DNA of 64,000 nt from Herbaspirillum sp. SJZ107 (GCF_006715485.1 NZ_VFNH01000004.1:434001-498000); one strand, 5' to 3'. Counted from the stretch's first letter, positions 55,345 to 64,000 are shown. Notes: generated by a model not told the origin, from the sequence alone. A program made the numbers and translations.

Positions 55345-57194
55345 TGAAGATCGAGATCACTGCCGGGAACCTTCGCCAGAATCATTTTTACCTGACAGGG
55401 CATCTGGACGATTTCCCGAAGGACGTGATCGGTGGGGCCAACAGCGAAGATGAAGCAGCCCCGCGCCGGCTGAGGCTTAAATGGCCGTTCGGTGACCCGG
55501 TCATCACGGACATCGCAGGCGACAAGAAAATTTTCCGCCAGCGTGGATGGGTACGCAAGCTGTTTGCCCAGAGCAACGCCGAGCCTGGTGACTTTGTCGT
55601 ATTGAAGGCAGTAACACCCTACGAATATGAAGTCCATATCGAAAAGAGAGCGGGGACGGGCAAGGCGCCGATCTTGGAACGAGTGGATGAAGATGACGAG
55701 CCAAATGGAACCCTGATGAAGTCGAAAGCACTCAACACGATCCTCTACGGTCCTCCAGGCACCGGAAAGACTTTCAGGACGGCGGAATTGGCCGTGCAAA
55801 TCTGCGATGGTCGCGCCAGTGGCGTCCGTGATGAGGTCATGGATCGTTATGAAGCGTTGCGCCAGGGTGGACGCATCAGCTTCGTCACTTTCCACCAGTC
55901 CTACGGTTATGAAGATTTCGTCGAGGGGCTGCGCCCTGAGTCCATCGGCGGGCAGATCAGCTACCCCGTGCGGCACGGCGTCTTGCGACAGATTTGCGAT
56001 ACGGCCCGGCTCAGCAGGATGGCCAGGCCGGGACTGAGCGGCAAGCCGCTCAAGGAGCGTACTTTCTACAAGATGTCACTCGGCCGCTCGGGAACGATCG
56101 AAGGAAGTCGCGTTTTCCAGGACTGCATCGAGAATGGCTATGTCCTGTTGGGGTGGGGCGATGATGCCGATTTTTCGGAATGCCGCAGCGCGGCCGACGT
56201 GCGGCGGGTGGTGGCGCAGGAACTTGCTCAAAGCGGGGACAAACAGGAGTCCCAGGCCCGCTATGTTCAGGTCTTCAAGAACGACATGCAGGTGGGCGAC
56301 ATCGTCATCGTCCCCCAGGGCAACAGCGACTTTCGAGCCATCGCGGAGGTCACCGGCGACTACGAATACCTCGAAGAGCCGGCAGTCGGGCGCTACCATC
56401 AGATGCGGCGCGTACGCTGGCTGGCGATCCTGGACGACGCCGAGGTCGTCAACGTAATTTTCGATCGTAACTTCATGCAATCGGCACTGTACCGGCTTGA
56501 TCGGGAGGGGCTGCGCTTCGACGCCCTGCAACGCCTGATCGACCAGCAACTTCCCGCTGCTCCACAGAATTTCGTATTGATCGTCGATGAAATCAACCGC
56601 GCCAACATCTCGAAAGTGTTCGGAGAGCTGATCACCCTGCTCGAGCCCGACAAGCGCGAGGGTGAGGTGAATGCACTGACAGTGAAGCTTCCCTGTTCGG
56701 GCGACGACTTCGCCGTGCCGCCCAACCTGTACATCGTCGGCACGATGAACACCGCTGACCGCTCGATCGCATTGCTCGATACGGCACTGCGCCGCCGATT
56801 CGAATTCGAAGAGATGCAGCCCGACTACGGCGCGCTGCCCTCATTCCCGGACATCGACCTAGCAGCGTTGCTCGCTTCGCTCAACGAGCGCGTCGAATAC
56901 CTGTACGACCGGGACCATGCGATCGGACATGCGTACTTCATGCATGTCGCGTCGCTGCAGGACCTGGATACTGTTTTCCGGCGCAAGGTGATCCCGCTGC
57001 TGCAGGAGTATTTCTATGAAGACTGGTCAAAAATCCGGCTCGTGTTGAACGATCGGGAAGGCCTGTTCGTGGACGCCCGCACTGCGGTGCCGAAGGGCCT
57101 GGAGATCGCGGCCGATGGATTCGAGCCGCGCCCGCGCTACCGGATGCGCAGCGAACCGTTTCCCCTGGATGCGTACCTGAACATCTACCGATGA
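55344..57194 (+). CDS. mcrB: McrB-family GTPase/AAA+ with N-terminal DNA-reading and EVE-like insert
   Basis: 616 aa. ATG 55344 overlaps the upstream stop (TGATG); GTG 55341 is possible. An N-terminal ~100-residue beta domain (HFYLTGHLDDFP ... GDFVVLKAV) may be the modified-DNA reader. Walker A LYGPPGTGKTF (~134-145) is followed by FVTFHQSYGYEDFVEG. A ~130-residue insert (~230-355; MSLGRSGTIE, GYVLLGWGDDADFSE, DIVIVPQG) resembles an EVE/PUA-type base reader. The AAA+ core resumes with LIVDEINRANISKVFGEL and GTMNTADRSIALLDTALRRRF, diagnostic of McrB. It assembles the GTP-driven ring of type IV restriction and drives McrC. Confidence 0.93.
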   Translation: MKIEITAGNLRQNHFYLTGHLDDFPKDVIGGANSEDEAAPRRLRLKWPFGDPVITDIAGDKKIFRQRGWVRKLFAQSNAEPGDFVVLKAVTPYEYEVHIEKRAGTGKAPILERVDEDDEPNGTLMKSKALNTILYGPPGTGKTFRTAELAVQICDGRASGVRDEVMDRYEALRQGGRISFVTFHQSYGYEDFVEGLRPESIGGQISYPVRHGVLRQICDTARLSRMARPGLSGKPLKERTFYKMSLGRSGTIEGSRVFQDCIENGYVLLGWGDDADFSECRSAADVRRVVAQELAQSGDKQESQARYVQVFKNDMQVGDIVIVPQGNSDFRAIAEVTGDYEYLEEPAVGRYHQMRRVRWLAILDDAEVVNVIFDRNFMQSALYRLDREGLRFDALQRLIDQQLPAAPQNFVLIVDEINRANISKVFGELITLLEPDKREGEVNALTVKLPCSGDDFAVPPNLYIVGTMNTADRSIALLDTALRRRFEFEEMQPDYGALPSFPDIDLAALLASLNERVEYLYDRDHAIGHAYFMHVASLQDLDTVFRRKVIPLLQEYFYEDWSKIRLVLNDREGLFVDARTAVPKGLEIAADGFEPRPRYRMRSEPFPLDAYLNIYR

Positions 57195-58510
57195 CCAAGT
57201 CGCGCATATCGCTGAGGGAGCATGGCCGCTTGCACGTGGGCGCGTTCGACCCGTCGAAGCCGTCCGTTACTTGCGAGCAGGCTGCGTTACTGACCGGGCT
57301 GAGGGCACGCCACGGCTTCGATGTCTTCAGGTGGACGAACCAGCACACCATTGCCGCGCAACAGTATGTGGGCACGGTGCAGGTCGGACAGGTCACGGTC
57401 GAAGTACTGCCCAAGATCGAGACCGACACCGGCTCGCCCGACGAGACGACGATCCGGCGTAACCTGATCGCCATGCTGATGACAGCACGTGGCGTACAGG
57501 TAAGCGAAGGTGATATTGCGCGCGTGGCGGTGCAGCGGCATGGCATCCTCGAGATCCTGATCCGCCTGTTTTGCGACAGGCTGTTCGCACAGGTACACCG
57601 GGGCCTGGTGCATCGGTACGAACCGCGCGACGAGCAGCTGGCGGTGCTGCGCGGCAGGCTGGACCTGAGTGGTCACCTCCGCCTGAACGCAGCCAACCCC
57701 GAGCGACTGTACTGTCGCTTCGACGAGTTCCAGGCCGACAATGACTTGAACAGGGTGTTAAAGGCGGCACTCGCCCTGTTGTTCAGGGTAGCGAACGATC
57801 TGGACAACCAGCGCCGCCTGGCCGAGTTGCTGCTTGCCTTCGATGGGATAAGCGATGTGCCGGCGGCTTCGCTGCCCTGGCACCGGATCGGTTTCGATCG
57901 GCTCAGCGAGCGTTATCGCCCCGCTTTCAGGTTGGCCGAACTGTTCCTGAAGAGCAAGGCGCCCGATGTGACCGCAGGAGCACAACATGGCGTTTCGCTG
58001 TTTTTCGACATGAACAGCCTGTTCGAGGAATACATCGGCCGGGTTGCAACCCGTGTATTCCAGCCTGTCGGAATCGAAGTCAAGCTCCAGGGCCCGCAAA
58101 GGTTCATTGCCACGGATGAGTCGAACGGTACCCGGGCGTTTGCAATGCGGCCCGATGTCGTCGGCATGCGGGATGGCCGGGCAGCATGGATCGTCGATAC
58201 CAAGTGGAAGCAGCTTTCGCCGGATGAAGTCCGGGATGGCGCAGGGCAGTCCGATATCTACCAGATGTACGCGTATGCGAGCAGTTACGGCTGCCCCGAT
58301 GTGGTGCTGCTGTATCCGCATCACAGCGGGCTTGGAACGCAGAGGGGTGCAAGGGCGAGTTATCAATTTCAAACCGCGATCAGGATGCCGGACGGCCTTG
58401 CGAACGGTCGACTCAGGATCGCTACCATCGACTTGGGCAGGCTGGATTCGATTCCGATACAGCTTCAGGCACTGTTCGCTGAGCAGCCAGCGTATACTGC
58501 CGGGACATGA
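57191..58510 (+). CDS. mcrC: McrC-family endonuclease subunit
   Basis: 439 aa, ATG 57191 overlapping mcrB (ATGA). N-terminal McrB-binding region (GRLHVGAFDP ... VEVLPKIE) and C-terminal PD-(D/E)XK nuclease: MRPDVVGM followed by WIVDTKWKQL, with YQMYAYASSY after it. McrC stimulates McrB GTPase and cuts DNA carrying modified bases. Last gene of the operon; a strong terminator lies 185 nt downstream. Confidence 0.95.
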   Translation: MTKSRISLREHGRLHVGAFDPSKPSVTCEQAALLTGLRARHGFDVFRWTNQHTIAAQQYVGTVQVGQVTVEVLPKIETDTGSPDETTIRRNLIAMLMTARGVQVSEGDIARVAVQRHGILEILIRLFCDRLFAQVHRGLVHRYEPRDEQLAVLRGRLDLSGHLRLNAANPERLYCRFDEFQADNDLNRVLKAALALLFRVANDLDNQRRLAELLLAFDGISDVPAASLPWHRIGFDRLSERYRPAFRLAELFLKSKAPDVTAGAQHGVSLFFDMNSLFEEYIGRVATRVFQPVGIEVKLQGPQRFIATDESNGTRAFAMRPDVVGMRDGRAAWIVDTKWKQLSPDEVRDGAGQSDIYQMYAYASSYGCPDVVLLYPHHSGLGTQRGARASYQFQTAIRMPDGLANGRLRIATIDLGRLDSIPIQLQALFAEQPAYTAGT

Positions 58511-58620
58511 AGGGACCAGCACTGGAGCAAGCATGGCAAGCTGATTGCATACCGACCTGAAGCTCATGGTCTCCCACGTGGTATTGCTCACATTGCTCTG
58601 ATAAAAACCTCATAAAATCA

Positions 58621-58680
58621 ATGGGTTAGCTCAGCCGTTGGTAATCGAGTGGGAGTAAAGTTTCCTTTTGGAAATTCCGC
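58621..58680 (+). other. tRNA-like D-arm fragment and hairpin, possible attachment-site remnant or small RNA
   Basis: ATGGGTTAGCTCAGCCGTTG matches a tRNA 5' end through the D-arm, but no anticodon or T-arm follows. A TTTCC-TTTT-GGAAA hairpin (58661-58674) and then a strong terminator follow. The island seems to end here, as integrating elements often do at tRNA genes. Could also be a small RNA. Confidence 0.35.
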
Positions 58681-58695
58681 TGTTGCGGTTTTGAA

Positions 58696-58722
58696 AAGGG
58701 CTCGCTTCTGCGAGCTTTTTTT
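58696..58722 (+). terminator. rho-independent terminator
   Basis: GCTCGC-TTCT-GCGAGC (58700-58715) is a perfect 6-bp stem followed by seven T. It ends transcription from the McrBC operon or from the tRNA-like segment. Confidence 0.85.
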
Positions 58723-59337
58723 GAGATTAAACGATCCGAGGAGGGTAGCCTTAAGGCCGCTCAAGAGTGATAGTCGATTGGATCAAAGCTGGCCTGTTGA
58801 TAACCGAAGCTGGCGCTGGAGGTCAGCTTTCCTTAGAAAAACTCTGCCATGACGATGACCGACCGTGCAGCAGCATGCAAAGTTGCGGAGTTGTGATCGA
58901 CTCCCATCCTTGCCTCAAGAGTTCGCAATTGAAGGTCTGCACGGACCTACGCCATTGCGTTTGGAGCCTACCGGAGTTTGCATTCCTTTAAGGTTGAGGA
59001 ACTCCAATTAAGACCCGCAAGGGTCTGACAAACTCATGGCGATTCAGCGTGCGCCTTTAACGCCTGCAGTGGAACATGCAACGCCTCGTCTTTGATAAAT
59101 ACGTCGAGCAGGTAGTCAACCGTCGCACGCACTCGCCGTGCCACTAAGAGCGCCTAACAAAACCCTCTCGTTGCTCAGCAGGTAACAGCCGAGTACACTG
59201 AGCCGTGCCGACGGTCCGCTATCGGCCATAAGCTGACGTAGCAGTAGTCATCATACGTAACGCCTGCGCTACCTGACATAAAGGTAAGATTGGGCATCGA
59301 TCAGCGCACATTCGCTTCATTGCGGAACTTCACTTTC
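58723..59337. other. gene-free gap before the histidine kinase
   Basis: No convincing gene. An AGACCC-GCAA-GGGTCT hairpin sits at 59011-59026 without a T-run, and a weak copy of the island motif (GTCCGCTATCGGCCATAAGC) near 59214. Confidence 0.5.
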
Positions 59338-61806
59338 ATGTCATCCATTAAAAACCGCTTGTTTGTAGGCGATGGGCAGGTTCGCGCCCTTCTTCGGGAC
59401 CGGGACTGGTCTGATTTTCCGCTCGGCGAACCGGACACTTGGCCAGCTCCGCTCAAGACCGCTCTTCAGTTGATGCTAGACTCCACTCAGCCAACGTGCT
59501 TGTCGTGGGGAGATCAGCTATCCTTTTTCTACAACGATGCGTACATAGCCGTCCTTGGACAAAAGCATCCACAGGCATTGGCCAAACCGTTCTGGCAAGT
59601 TTGGGCAGAGGTCGAAAGTACCTTGGCGCTTGAAGTGAATGAGACCTTGGCTGGTGGGTCGGTGTTTAACCAAAATGTTCTGTTTCGCATTTTTCGCAAA
59701 GAACAACCTGAAGACACTTGGTTTACTTACTCGCTCCTACCGCTGCGAGACGAGTATGGCCAAGTGGTTGGTGTTTTTAATCCATGTATGGAGACGACCA
59801 GTCAGATAAGGGGCGAACAAAGAGCTGACTTTTTTCTACGATTGGCAGACCGCCTGAAGGGCCTGACTGTGCCTGATGAAATTACACTGGCAGCAAGCGA
59901 GGCGCTGGGCTCGTATCTCCGTGCCGCCCGGGTCCTATATGCTGAGGTAAATGACGCTGCGGGTACATTCACCATCCGTCAGGACTGGACGCGCGACGGC
60001 TTGGCTAGCGTTGCAGGAGAAGTCAGAACCCTCGATTCTTTCGGCGCTCAAGCCATCTCTACTTTGCGCGCTGGACAAGCCTTGCTAATCAACGATGTCA
60101 CCCAAGATCTCCGTACGGCAGACCATGCAGACGCTTACAAAAAGATCGGCATCAGCGCGTCCCTGACGATACCTCTGATGCGTTCGGGCCAATTTACACT
60201 GATGTTGAGCGTGCATCAAACCGAGCCTTATGCGTGGACCGACACTGATGTTCAGCTAGCATATGACCTCGCTGAACGAACCTGGGCTGCAGCAGAAAGC
60301 GCGCGCGCATATCAGGAACTTCTCATAGAACGTGACCGTAGCCAAGCAGTCTTTGACACTATGACGGAAGGCTTCGGCATGCTCGATGCAAACTGGAATG
60401 TGTTGTACATGAACGCAGAAGGGCTACGAATCGGCAACCGACCTGGGCAAAAGCTAGTTGGTGGAAACCACTGGGAGTTGTGGCCAGAAGTCGTCGGCTC
60501 TGACTTGGAGCGTATGTACCGGCGAGTCATGCAAACGCGAGCACCGGAGTCTGTAGAGTTTCTTCATGCTTACTTAGATCGAGATCCCGGTTGGCTGGAG
60601 GTTAGAGCGTATCCAGGCGTCGACGGTGGCCTGTCGATTTTCTTTCGAGACGTCAACAATCGTAAAGAGGCTGAAGAGAAACTACGAGACGCAGATCGGC
60701 GCAAAGACGAATTTCTGGCAATGCTTGCACATGAGTTGAGGAACCCTCTTGCACCAATTGGCGCTGCTGCTCAGCTTCTCCAATTAGGTAAGCTTGATAA
60801 TGAGCGAGTGAAAAAAACAAGCGAAGTGATTGGTCGCCAAGTCAACCACATGACTGGGCTGATCGACGACTTGCTTGACGTCTCACGCGTAACGAGTGGC
60901 CGAATTGAACTGGATAAAGTCGAGCTCGATATCGATCATGTCATCAATGACGCAGTCGAGCAGGTCAACCCGTTGATTCGTGCGCGCAGACATGAACTCG
61001 TCGTACGCCATCCTTCGCAGGCAGGCACGATATGCGGTGACCGTAAACGCCTGGTCCAGGTTATGGCCAACGTTCTCAACAATGCTGCAAAGTACACTGC
61101 CGACGGTGGTCACATCGCTTTAACTACTCTGGTTCGAGAGGCAGACGTCCTGATCGAGGTAACAGACGACGGGATCGGCATGACGCCAGAAATGTCGAGC
61201 CATGCGTTCGACCTCTTTGCCCAAGCTGAGCGTACGTCGGACCGTTCATCGGGCGGACTGGGCCTGGGACTGTCGCTTGTCAAAAGCCTTGTTGAGCTGC
61301 ACGGCGGTATTGTTACCTGCAAAAGTGATGGGCTTGGTAAAGGCAGTACGTTCTCGATTGTGCTGCCCTTACTGCGTCCGAACGCCAATCCTGCCTCTGT
61401 CAATTCCGTCGTTGTTGCTTCGGAGACGCCCGCTACCGCTCGCCTGCGTATTCTGGTAGTGGACGATAATGTCGACGCGGCCGAGATGCTCAAGCTCGTC
61501 CTTGAGGCATCGGGACATGACGTTATGGTCGAACATGGGGCGCATCTTGCACTGGAGACGTCGAAACGCGAACAACCCGATGTCTGTTTGTTGGATATTG
61601 GTCTTCCCGACATCGATGGCAATGAATTGGCTCGACAGCTACGCGCCCAGCCGGAAACTCGGGAGGCGGTGCTTGTTGCTGTGACCGGTTACGGTCAGGA
61701 TAGAGACCGAAACGATGCTTTGGCGGCTGGCTTTAACCATCATCTCGTCAAACCGGTTGATATCGCCAAGTTGGCCAGTATTCTCTCCGCGGTCAAGCCT
61801 ATTTGA
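59338..61806 (+). CDS. hybrid sensor histidine kinase/response regulator
   Basis: 822 aa from ATG 59338; TTG 59290 would add 16 residues. Order: N-terminal PAS-like domain (~40-155), GAF domain (~165-315), second PAS (~330-450), HisKA with phospho-His in FLAMLAHELRNPLAP, HATPase (VMANVLNNAAKYTADGG; GIGMTPE; GGLGLGLSLV) and a C-terminal receiver (RILVVDDNVDAAEM; phospho-Asp in CLLDIGLPDIDG; Lys in LVKPVD). No transmembrane segments, so a soluble sensor. This architecture is common in chromosomal Burkholderiales genes and marks the end of the defence island. Confidence 0.93.
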   Translation: MSSIKNRLFVGDGQVRALLRDRDWSDFPLGEPDTWPAPLKTALQLMLDSTQPTCLSWGDQLSFFYNDAYIAVLGQKHPQALAKPFWQVWAEVESTLALEVNETLAGGSVFNQNVLFRIFRKEQPEDTWFTYSLLPLRDEYGQVVGVFNPCMETTSQIRGEQRADFFLRLADRLKGLTVPDEITLAASEALGSYLRAARVLYAEVNDAAGTFTIRQDWTRDGLASVAGEVRTLDSFGAQAISTLRAGQALLINDVTQDLRTADHADAYKKIGISASLTIPLMRSGQFTLMLSVHQTEPYAWTDTDVQLAYDLAERTWAAAESARAYQELLIERDRSQAVFDTMTEGFGMLDANWNVLYMNAEGLRIGNRPGQKLVGGNHWELWPEVVGSDLERMYRRVMQTRAPESVEFLHAYLDRDPGWLEVRAYPGVDGGLSIFFRDVNNRKEAEEKLRDADRRKDEFLAMLAHELRNPLAPIGAAAQLLQLGKLDNERVKKTSEVIGRQVNHMTGLIDDLLDVSRVTSGRIELDKVELDIDHVINDAVEQVNPLIRARRHELVVRHPSQAGTICGDRKRLVQVMANVLNNAAKYTADGGHIALTTLVREADVLIEVTDDGIGMTPEMSSHAFDLFAQAERTSDRSSGGLGLGLSLVKSLVELHGGIVTCKSDGLGKGSTFSIVLPLLRPNANPASVNSVVVASETPATARLRILVVDDNVDAAEMLKLVLEASGHDVMVEHGAHLALETSKREQPDVCLLDIGLPDIDGNELARQLRAQPETREAVLVAVTGYGQDRDRNDALAAGFNHHLVKPVDIAKLASILSAVKPI

Positions 61807-61903
61807 ATTGCGTTACGGCATATGCCGACACTGGACGCTAACGCTTCTCATCTGCACAACAAAAAAACGGCCGCTTCGCGTAACTGATCAGACGCCTCAT
61901 ATG

Positions 61904-61935
61904 TCCGCTTAGGGTCGGTTGCTGCCGTTGTGACA
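61904..61935 (+). repeat. island-wide intergenic motif, plus orientation
   Basis: TCCGCTTAGGGTCGGTTGCT, then CCGTTGTGACA. Best-preserved copy with 63939. It lies in the 247-nt gap after the kinase gene, which holds no gene. Confidence 0.6.
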
Positions 61936-62053
61936 GTCTGCGACTTTTCACCGTCTTCGACCTGCTATGCTCATCTGAACGACCGGGTGCGGCCAAGAGC
62001 GGTCTTTACGAAGAGCATTGGTTGCCGAGGGTCATACACTTTACGGAGATGAA

Positions 62054-62353
62054 ATGAGATTATGGTTCGTCGTCCTGGTTTTCGCTACACAGTTTGTGTC
62101 GACTGCATACGGCCAAGAGAAACCAAAGCCCGCTGCGCCTGATGCCGCTTCCCTGCCAAAAACACCAGTTGCTCCCTCCGATCCAGTCGATTATGACTAT
62201 GCATGGGATCAGTTTGACCATCGAGGGAAAATGATATGGGACTGCAGAGGCATACAGTCAGGTGCAATTGTTCAACCCGAATTATGTGAGTTCAAGCAGA
62301 AGGCAGATAGTCAATGGCCGGATAAAAAGATACCGAGCAGTTGGAAAAGATAG
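62054..62353 (+). CDS. small secreted protein (99 aa)
   Basis: ATG 62054 with GGAG 5 nt upstream; the TTG at 62018 is rejected because it adds residues before a normal signal peptide. Sec signal peptide (MRLWFVVLVFATQFVSTAYG) with cleavage near residue 20-21. The mature part is Pro/Lys-rich then contains YAWDQFDHRGKMIWDCRG and a second Cys (ELCEFKQ), possibly disulphide-bonded. Exported, unknown function. Confidence 0.7.
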   Translation: MRLWFVVLVFATQFVSTAYGQEKPKPAAPDAASLPKTPVAPSDPVDYDYAWDQFDHRGKMIWDCRGIQSGAIVQPELCEFKQKADSQWPDKKIPSSWKR

Positions 62354-62395
62354 CTTAGCGTGCATGGGCTGCTGGCTCTTACCTCCTAGTTGAAT

Positions 62396-62425
62396 GACCG
62401 CTTCGGGTCGTAACCTGCCTGTGAC
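62396..62425 (+). repeat. island-wide intergenic motif variant
   Basis: GACCGCTTCGGGTCGTAACC, then TGCCTGTGAC, shares CGCTTNGGGTCG and the trailing TGTGAC with the 61904 copy. It lies between the secreted-protein gene and the exporter gene. Confidence 0.5.
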
Positions 62426-62459
62426 GGTTACCGGTAATCATGCTTGGAAGCTTACAAAA

Positions 62460-63341
62460 TTACTTTTCCTGAGTGGCGTGCATGCTATTCTCGTGCTGTC
62501 CCTGAACGCTGCTGCCAGCCGACGCGACAACCACAAGACCAATGGCTAGCCATTGCGTGATGCTTAGTTGCTCATTCAGCAGTACCAGGCCAAGCATTGC
62601 AGATACCGCTGGTTCCATGCTGATCATGATGGCAAACACCTGTGGTGGAAGCCGTTTCAGCGCAATCATTTCCAGCGTAAATGGCACAGCACTGGACATT
62701 ACTGCGACACAGAGGGCCGTGGCAAATATCCAGGGCGACAGCAGTGTGCTTCCAAGATGTGGTATGCCGACAGGCACGACAATCAACGCAGCCACAGCCA
62801 GCCCCGACGACACCGAATACCCTGCATGAAAGTGCTTCATCTGCCGGCCGGCAACAATATAAATTGCCCAAAATACTGCAGCCGCCGAGGCGTACATGAC
62901 CCCAGCACGATCAAAATGGGCCGTGTCTCCGAGTGGAAGGAGTAAGCCCAGGCCTGTCATCGCTAGCAGAACCCAGACAAAATCGAGCGGTCGGCGTGAC
63001 GAGAACAACGCTACCGTCAGCGGCCCGGCGAACTCTATGGCGACAGCGATGCCGAATGGAATCGTACGTAAAGCCAGATAAAAGCTAAGGGTAACTAATC
63101 CCATTGCGGAGCCGTAGCACACTAGCCGGATAGCATCCGGCCCAGATAGGCCGTAGCGCCATGGACGCCAGATGACAAGAAGCAGAATCGCAGAAAAGCC
63201 GACGCGGATGGCAGTTGTACCCTGCGCGCCAAAAAGAGGGAACAATGTGTGCTTCGCCAACGACGTACCAAGTCCGAGGAAAGTAATCGAACTGAGAATC
63301 GCCAGTGCTGGCAGCACCGTGGTAAATTTATGTGTAGGCAT
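62460..63341 (-). CDS. rhtA: EamA/DMT-family exporter (RhtA-like)
   Basis: 293 aa from ATG 63341. About ten hydrophobic helices in two EamA repeats; opening ITFLGLGTSLAKHTLFPLFG and GTTAIRVGFSAILLLVIWRP followed by WR are close to the threonine/homoserine exporter RhtA. The C-terminus is a polar cytoplasmic tail. Inner-membrane efflux of amino acids or similar small molecules. Divergent from an Lrp/AsnC regulator, the usual arrangement for amino-acid exporters, which supports the assignment. Exact substrate not provable here. Confidence 0.82.
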   Translation of the reverse strand: MPTHKFTTVLPALAILSSITFLGLGTSLAKHTLFPLFGAQGTTAIRVGFSAILLLVIWRPWRYGLSGPDAIRLVCYGSAMGLVTLSFYLALRTIPFGIAVAIEFAGPLTVALFSSRRPLDFVWVLLAMTGLGLLLPLGDTAHFDRAGVMYASAAAVFWAIYIVAGRQMKHFHAGYSVSSGLAVAALIVVPVGIPHLGSTLLSPWIFATALCVAVMSSAVPFTLEMIALKRLPPQVFAIMISMEPAVSAMLGLVLLNEQLSITQWLAIGLVVVASAGSSVQGQHENSMHATQEK

Positions 63342-63414
63342 CACGAAATCTTAGTGCGATATCACCGGTATTCGGACTCTCCTTTCACTTATCTAGCGCA
63401 ACTTTCGCTCACCT

Positions 63415-63894
63415 ATGACACGACCTGTTTCGGTTGGTTTGGATGGTTTCGACCTGGCTATTCTGGACATTCTGCAACGCGACAATACGGTTTCACAGCG
63501 CGAGATTGCCAAGGCAGTCAATCTTTCAGCGCCTGCGATTCAGCGTCGGGTCCAGCGGCTGCGGGAAAGCGGCGTCATTCGCGCCGAGGTCGCCGTTCTC
63601 AATGCCAGCAGGCTTGGCCGTCCGCTGACATTAACAGTGGCAGTAGGCGTGCACGACGAGCATCCCCAACGTACAGAGCGACTGCGTCAACGCATCATGG
63701 CCGAGCCGGCCGTTCAGCAGTGTTACATCATTACTGGCGAGGCTGATTTCCTGTTGGTAATCACTGCGGCAACGATGAATGATTTCGAAAATGTAACGCA
63801 GCGGCTTTTTAGCGACGACGACAATGTGCGAAGAATCCAGACTTCGGTCGCACTGCGTTGTCTCAAACTTGGCTCTCACGTGCCACTTTACTGA
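63415..63894 (+). CDS. Lrp/AsnC-family transcriptional regulator
   Basis: 159 aa, ATG 63415. N-terminal winged helix (FDLAILDILQRDNTVSQREIA, AIQRRVQRLRESGVI, ~10-60) and C-terminal RAM ligand-binding domain (CYIITGEADFLLVITAATM). It starts 74 nt from the divergent exporter gene, so it probably controls that gene in response to an amino acid. Confidence 0.93.
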   Translation: MTRPVSVGLDGFDLAILDILQRDNTVSQREIAKAVNLSAPAIQRRVQRLRESGVIRAEVAVLNASRLGRPLTLTVAVGVHDEHPQRTERLRQRIMAEPAVQQCYIITGEADFLLVITAATMNDFENVTQRLFSDDDNVRRIQTSVALRCLKLGSHVPLY

Positions 63895-63938
63895 CTAGTT
63901 CTCGCACGACTTTTGCGTCGCGCCACCACGGCAATGGC

Positions 63939-63970
63939 AGCTTAGGGTCGGTTGCGGTCGGTCGTGACAC
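63939..63970 (+). repeat. island-wide intergenic motif, plus orientation
   Basis: AGCTTAGGGTCGGTTGCGGT, then CGGTCGTGACA. Nearly identical core to the 61904 copy. Downstream of the Lrp gene; no gene between it and the window end. Confidence 0.6.
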
Positions 63971-64000
63971 TCCGTGACTTCTCCTCGACAGCAACATGTT

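Noticed and set aside
1..64000. CRISPR arrays, intact tRNA/rRNA genes, transposases or integrases
   Set aside because: None found by eye; only repeat remnants and one tRNA-like fragment.

Overview
The window is a roughly 58 kb anti-phage/biological-conflict island, followed by about 5 kb that looks like ordinary chromosome. The DNA is GC-rich, with dense genes, many 1-11 nt gene overlaps and long spurious antisense frames. Together with the protein flavour this suggests a betaproteobacterium of the Burkholderiales, possibly Oxalobacteraceae (Massilia/Duganella type). That is inference: no rRNA or other taxonomic marker is present.

Layout. (1) 1-9854, + strand: a tight five-gene operon of NERD/UvrD-like helicase (cut by the window edge), DrmA-like helicase, DrmB-like DUF1998 protein, a second UvrD-like helicase and an unrecognised 590-aa protein. 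It is DISARM-like but shows no methylase and no DrmC. (2) 9855-14390: a looser, more AT-rich accessory stretch with a GIY-YIG protein, a small hypothetical gene, a probable gene remnant, an orphan PD-(D/E)XK-type protein, and clustered inverted and direct repeats that look like worn mobile-element ends. (3) 14391-22383, - strand: a complete type I Zorya system, zorABCD. (4) 22712-31142, - strand: a six-gene overlapping operon of two dynamin-like GTPases, a tail-anchored protein with a duplicated domain, a HerA/FtsK-type ATPase with a Ser/Thr-rich glycine-zipper insert, an LHH-family nuclease toxin and a SUKH immunity protein. I do not recognise this combination as a named system; it is my best candidate for something undescribed. 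(5) 31460-40128, + strand: an operon of an OGG-fold-like protein, an unknown protein, a two-HxK PLD-family protein, a 1386-aa helicase and a small protein. (6) 40135-43123, - strand: ankyrin protein, small unknown, sirtuin, and a signal-peptide protein resembling the FtsK gamma fold. (7) 43289-49943: an SGNH hydrolase pseudogene with an in-frame stop, a WYL regulator and small orphan genes. (8) 50120-58510: a NERD/UvrD-like helicase divergent from an operon of a TM0106-type nuclease-helicase plus McrB (with an EVE-like insert) and McrC. (9) 58511-64000: a tRNA-like fragment and terminator, then a hybrid histidine kinase, a small secreted protein, and a DMT exporter divergent from an Lrp/AsnC regulator.

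Most modules share one logic: a nucleotide-driven machine (helicase, GTPase, AAA+, HerA or proton motor) next to a nuclease or NAD-consuming effector, with genes coupled by ATGA/GTGA overlaps. No intact integrase, transposase, CRISPR array, tRNA or rRNA was found.
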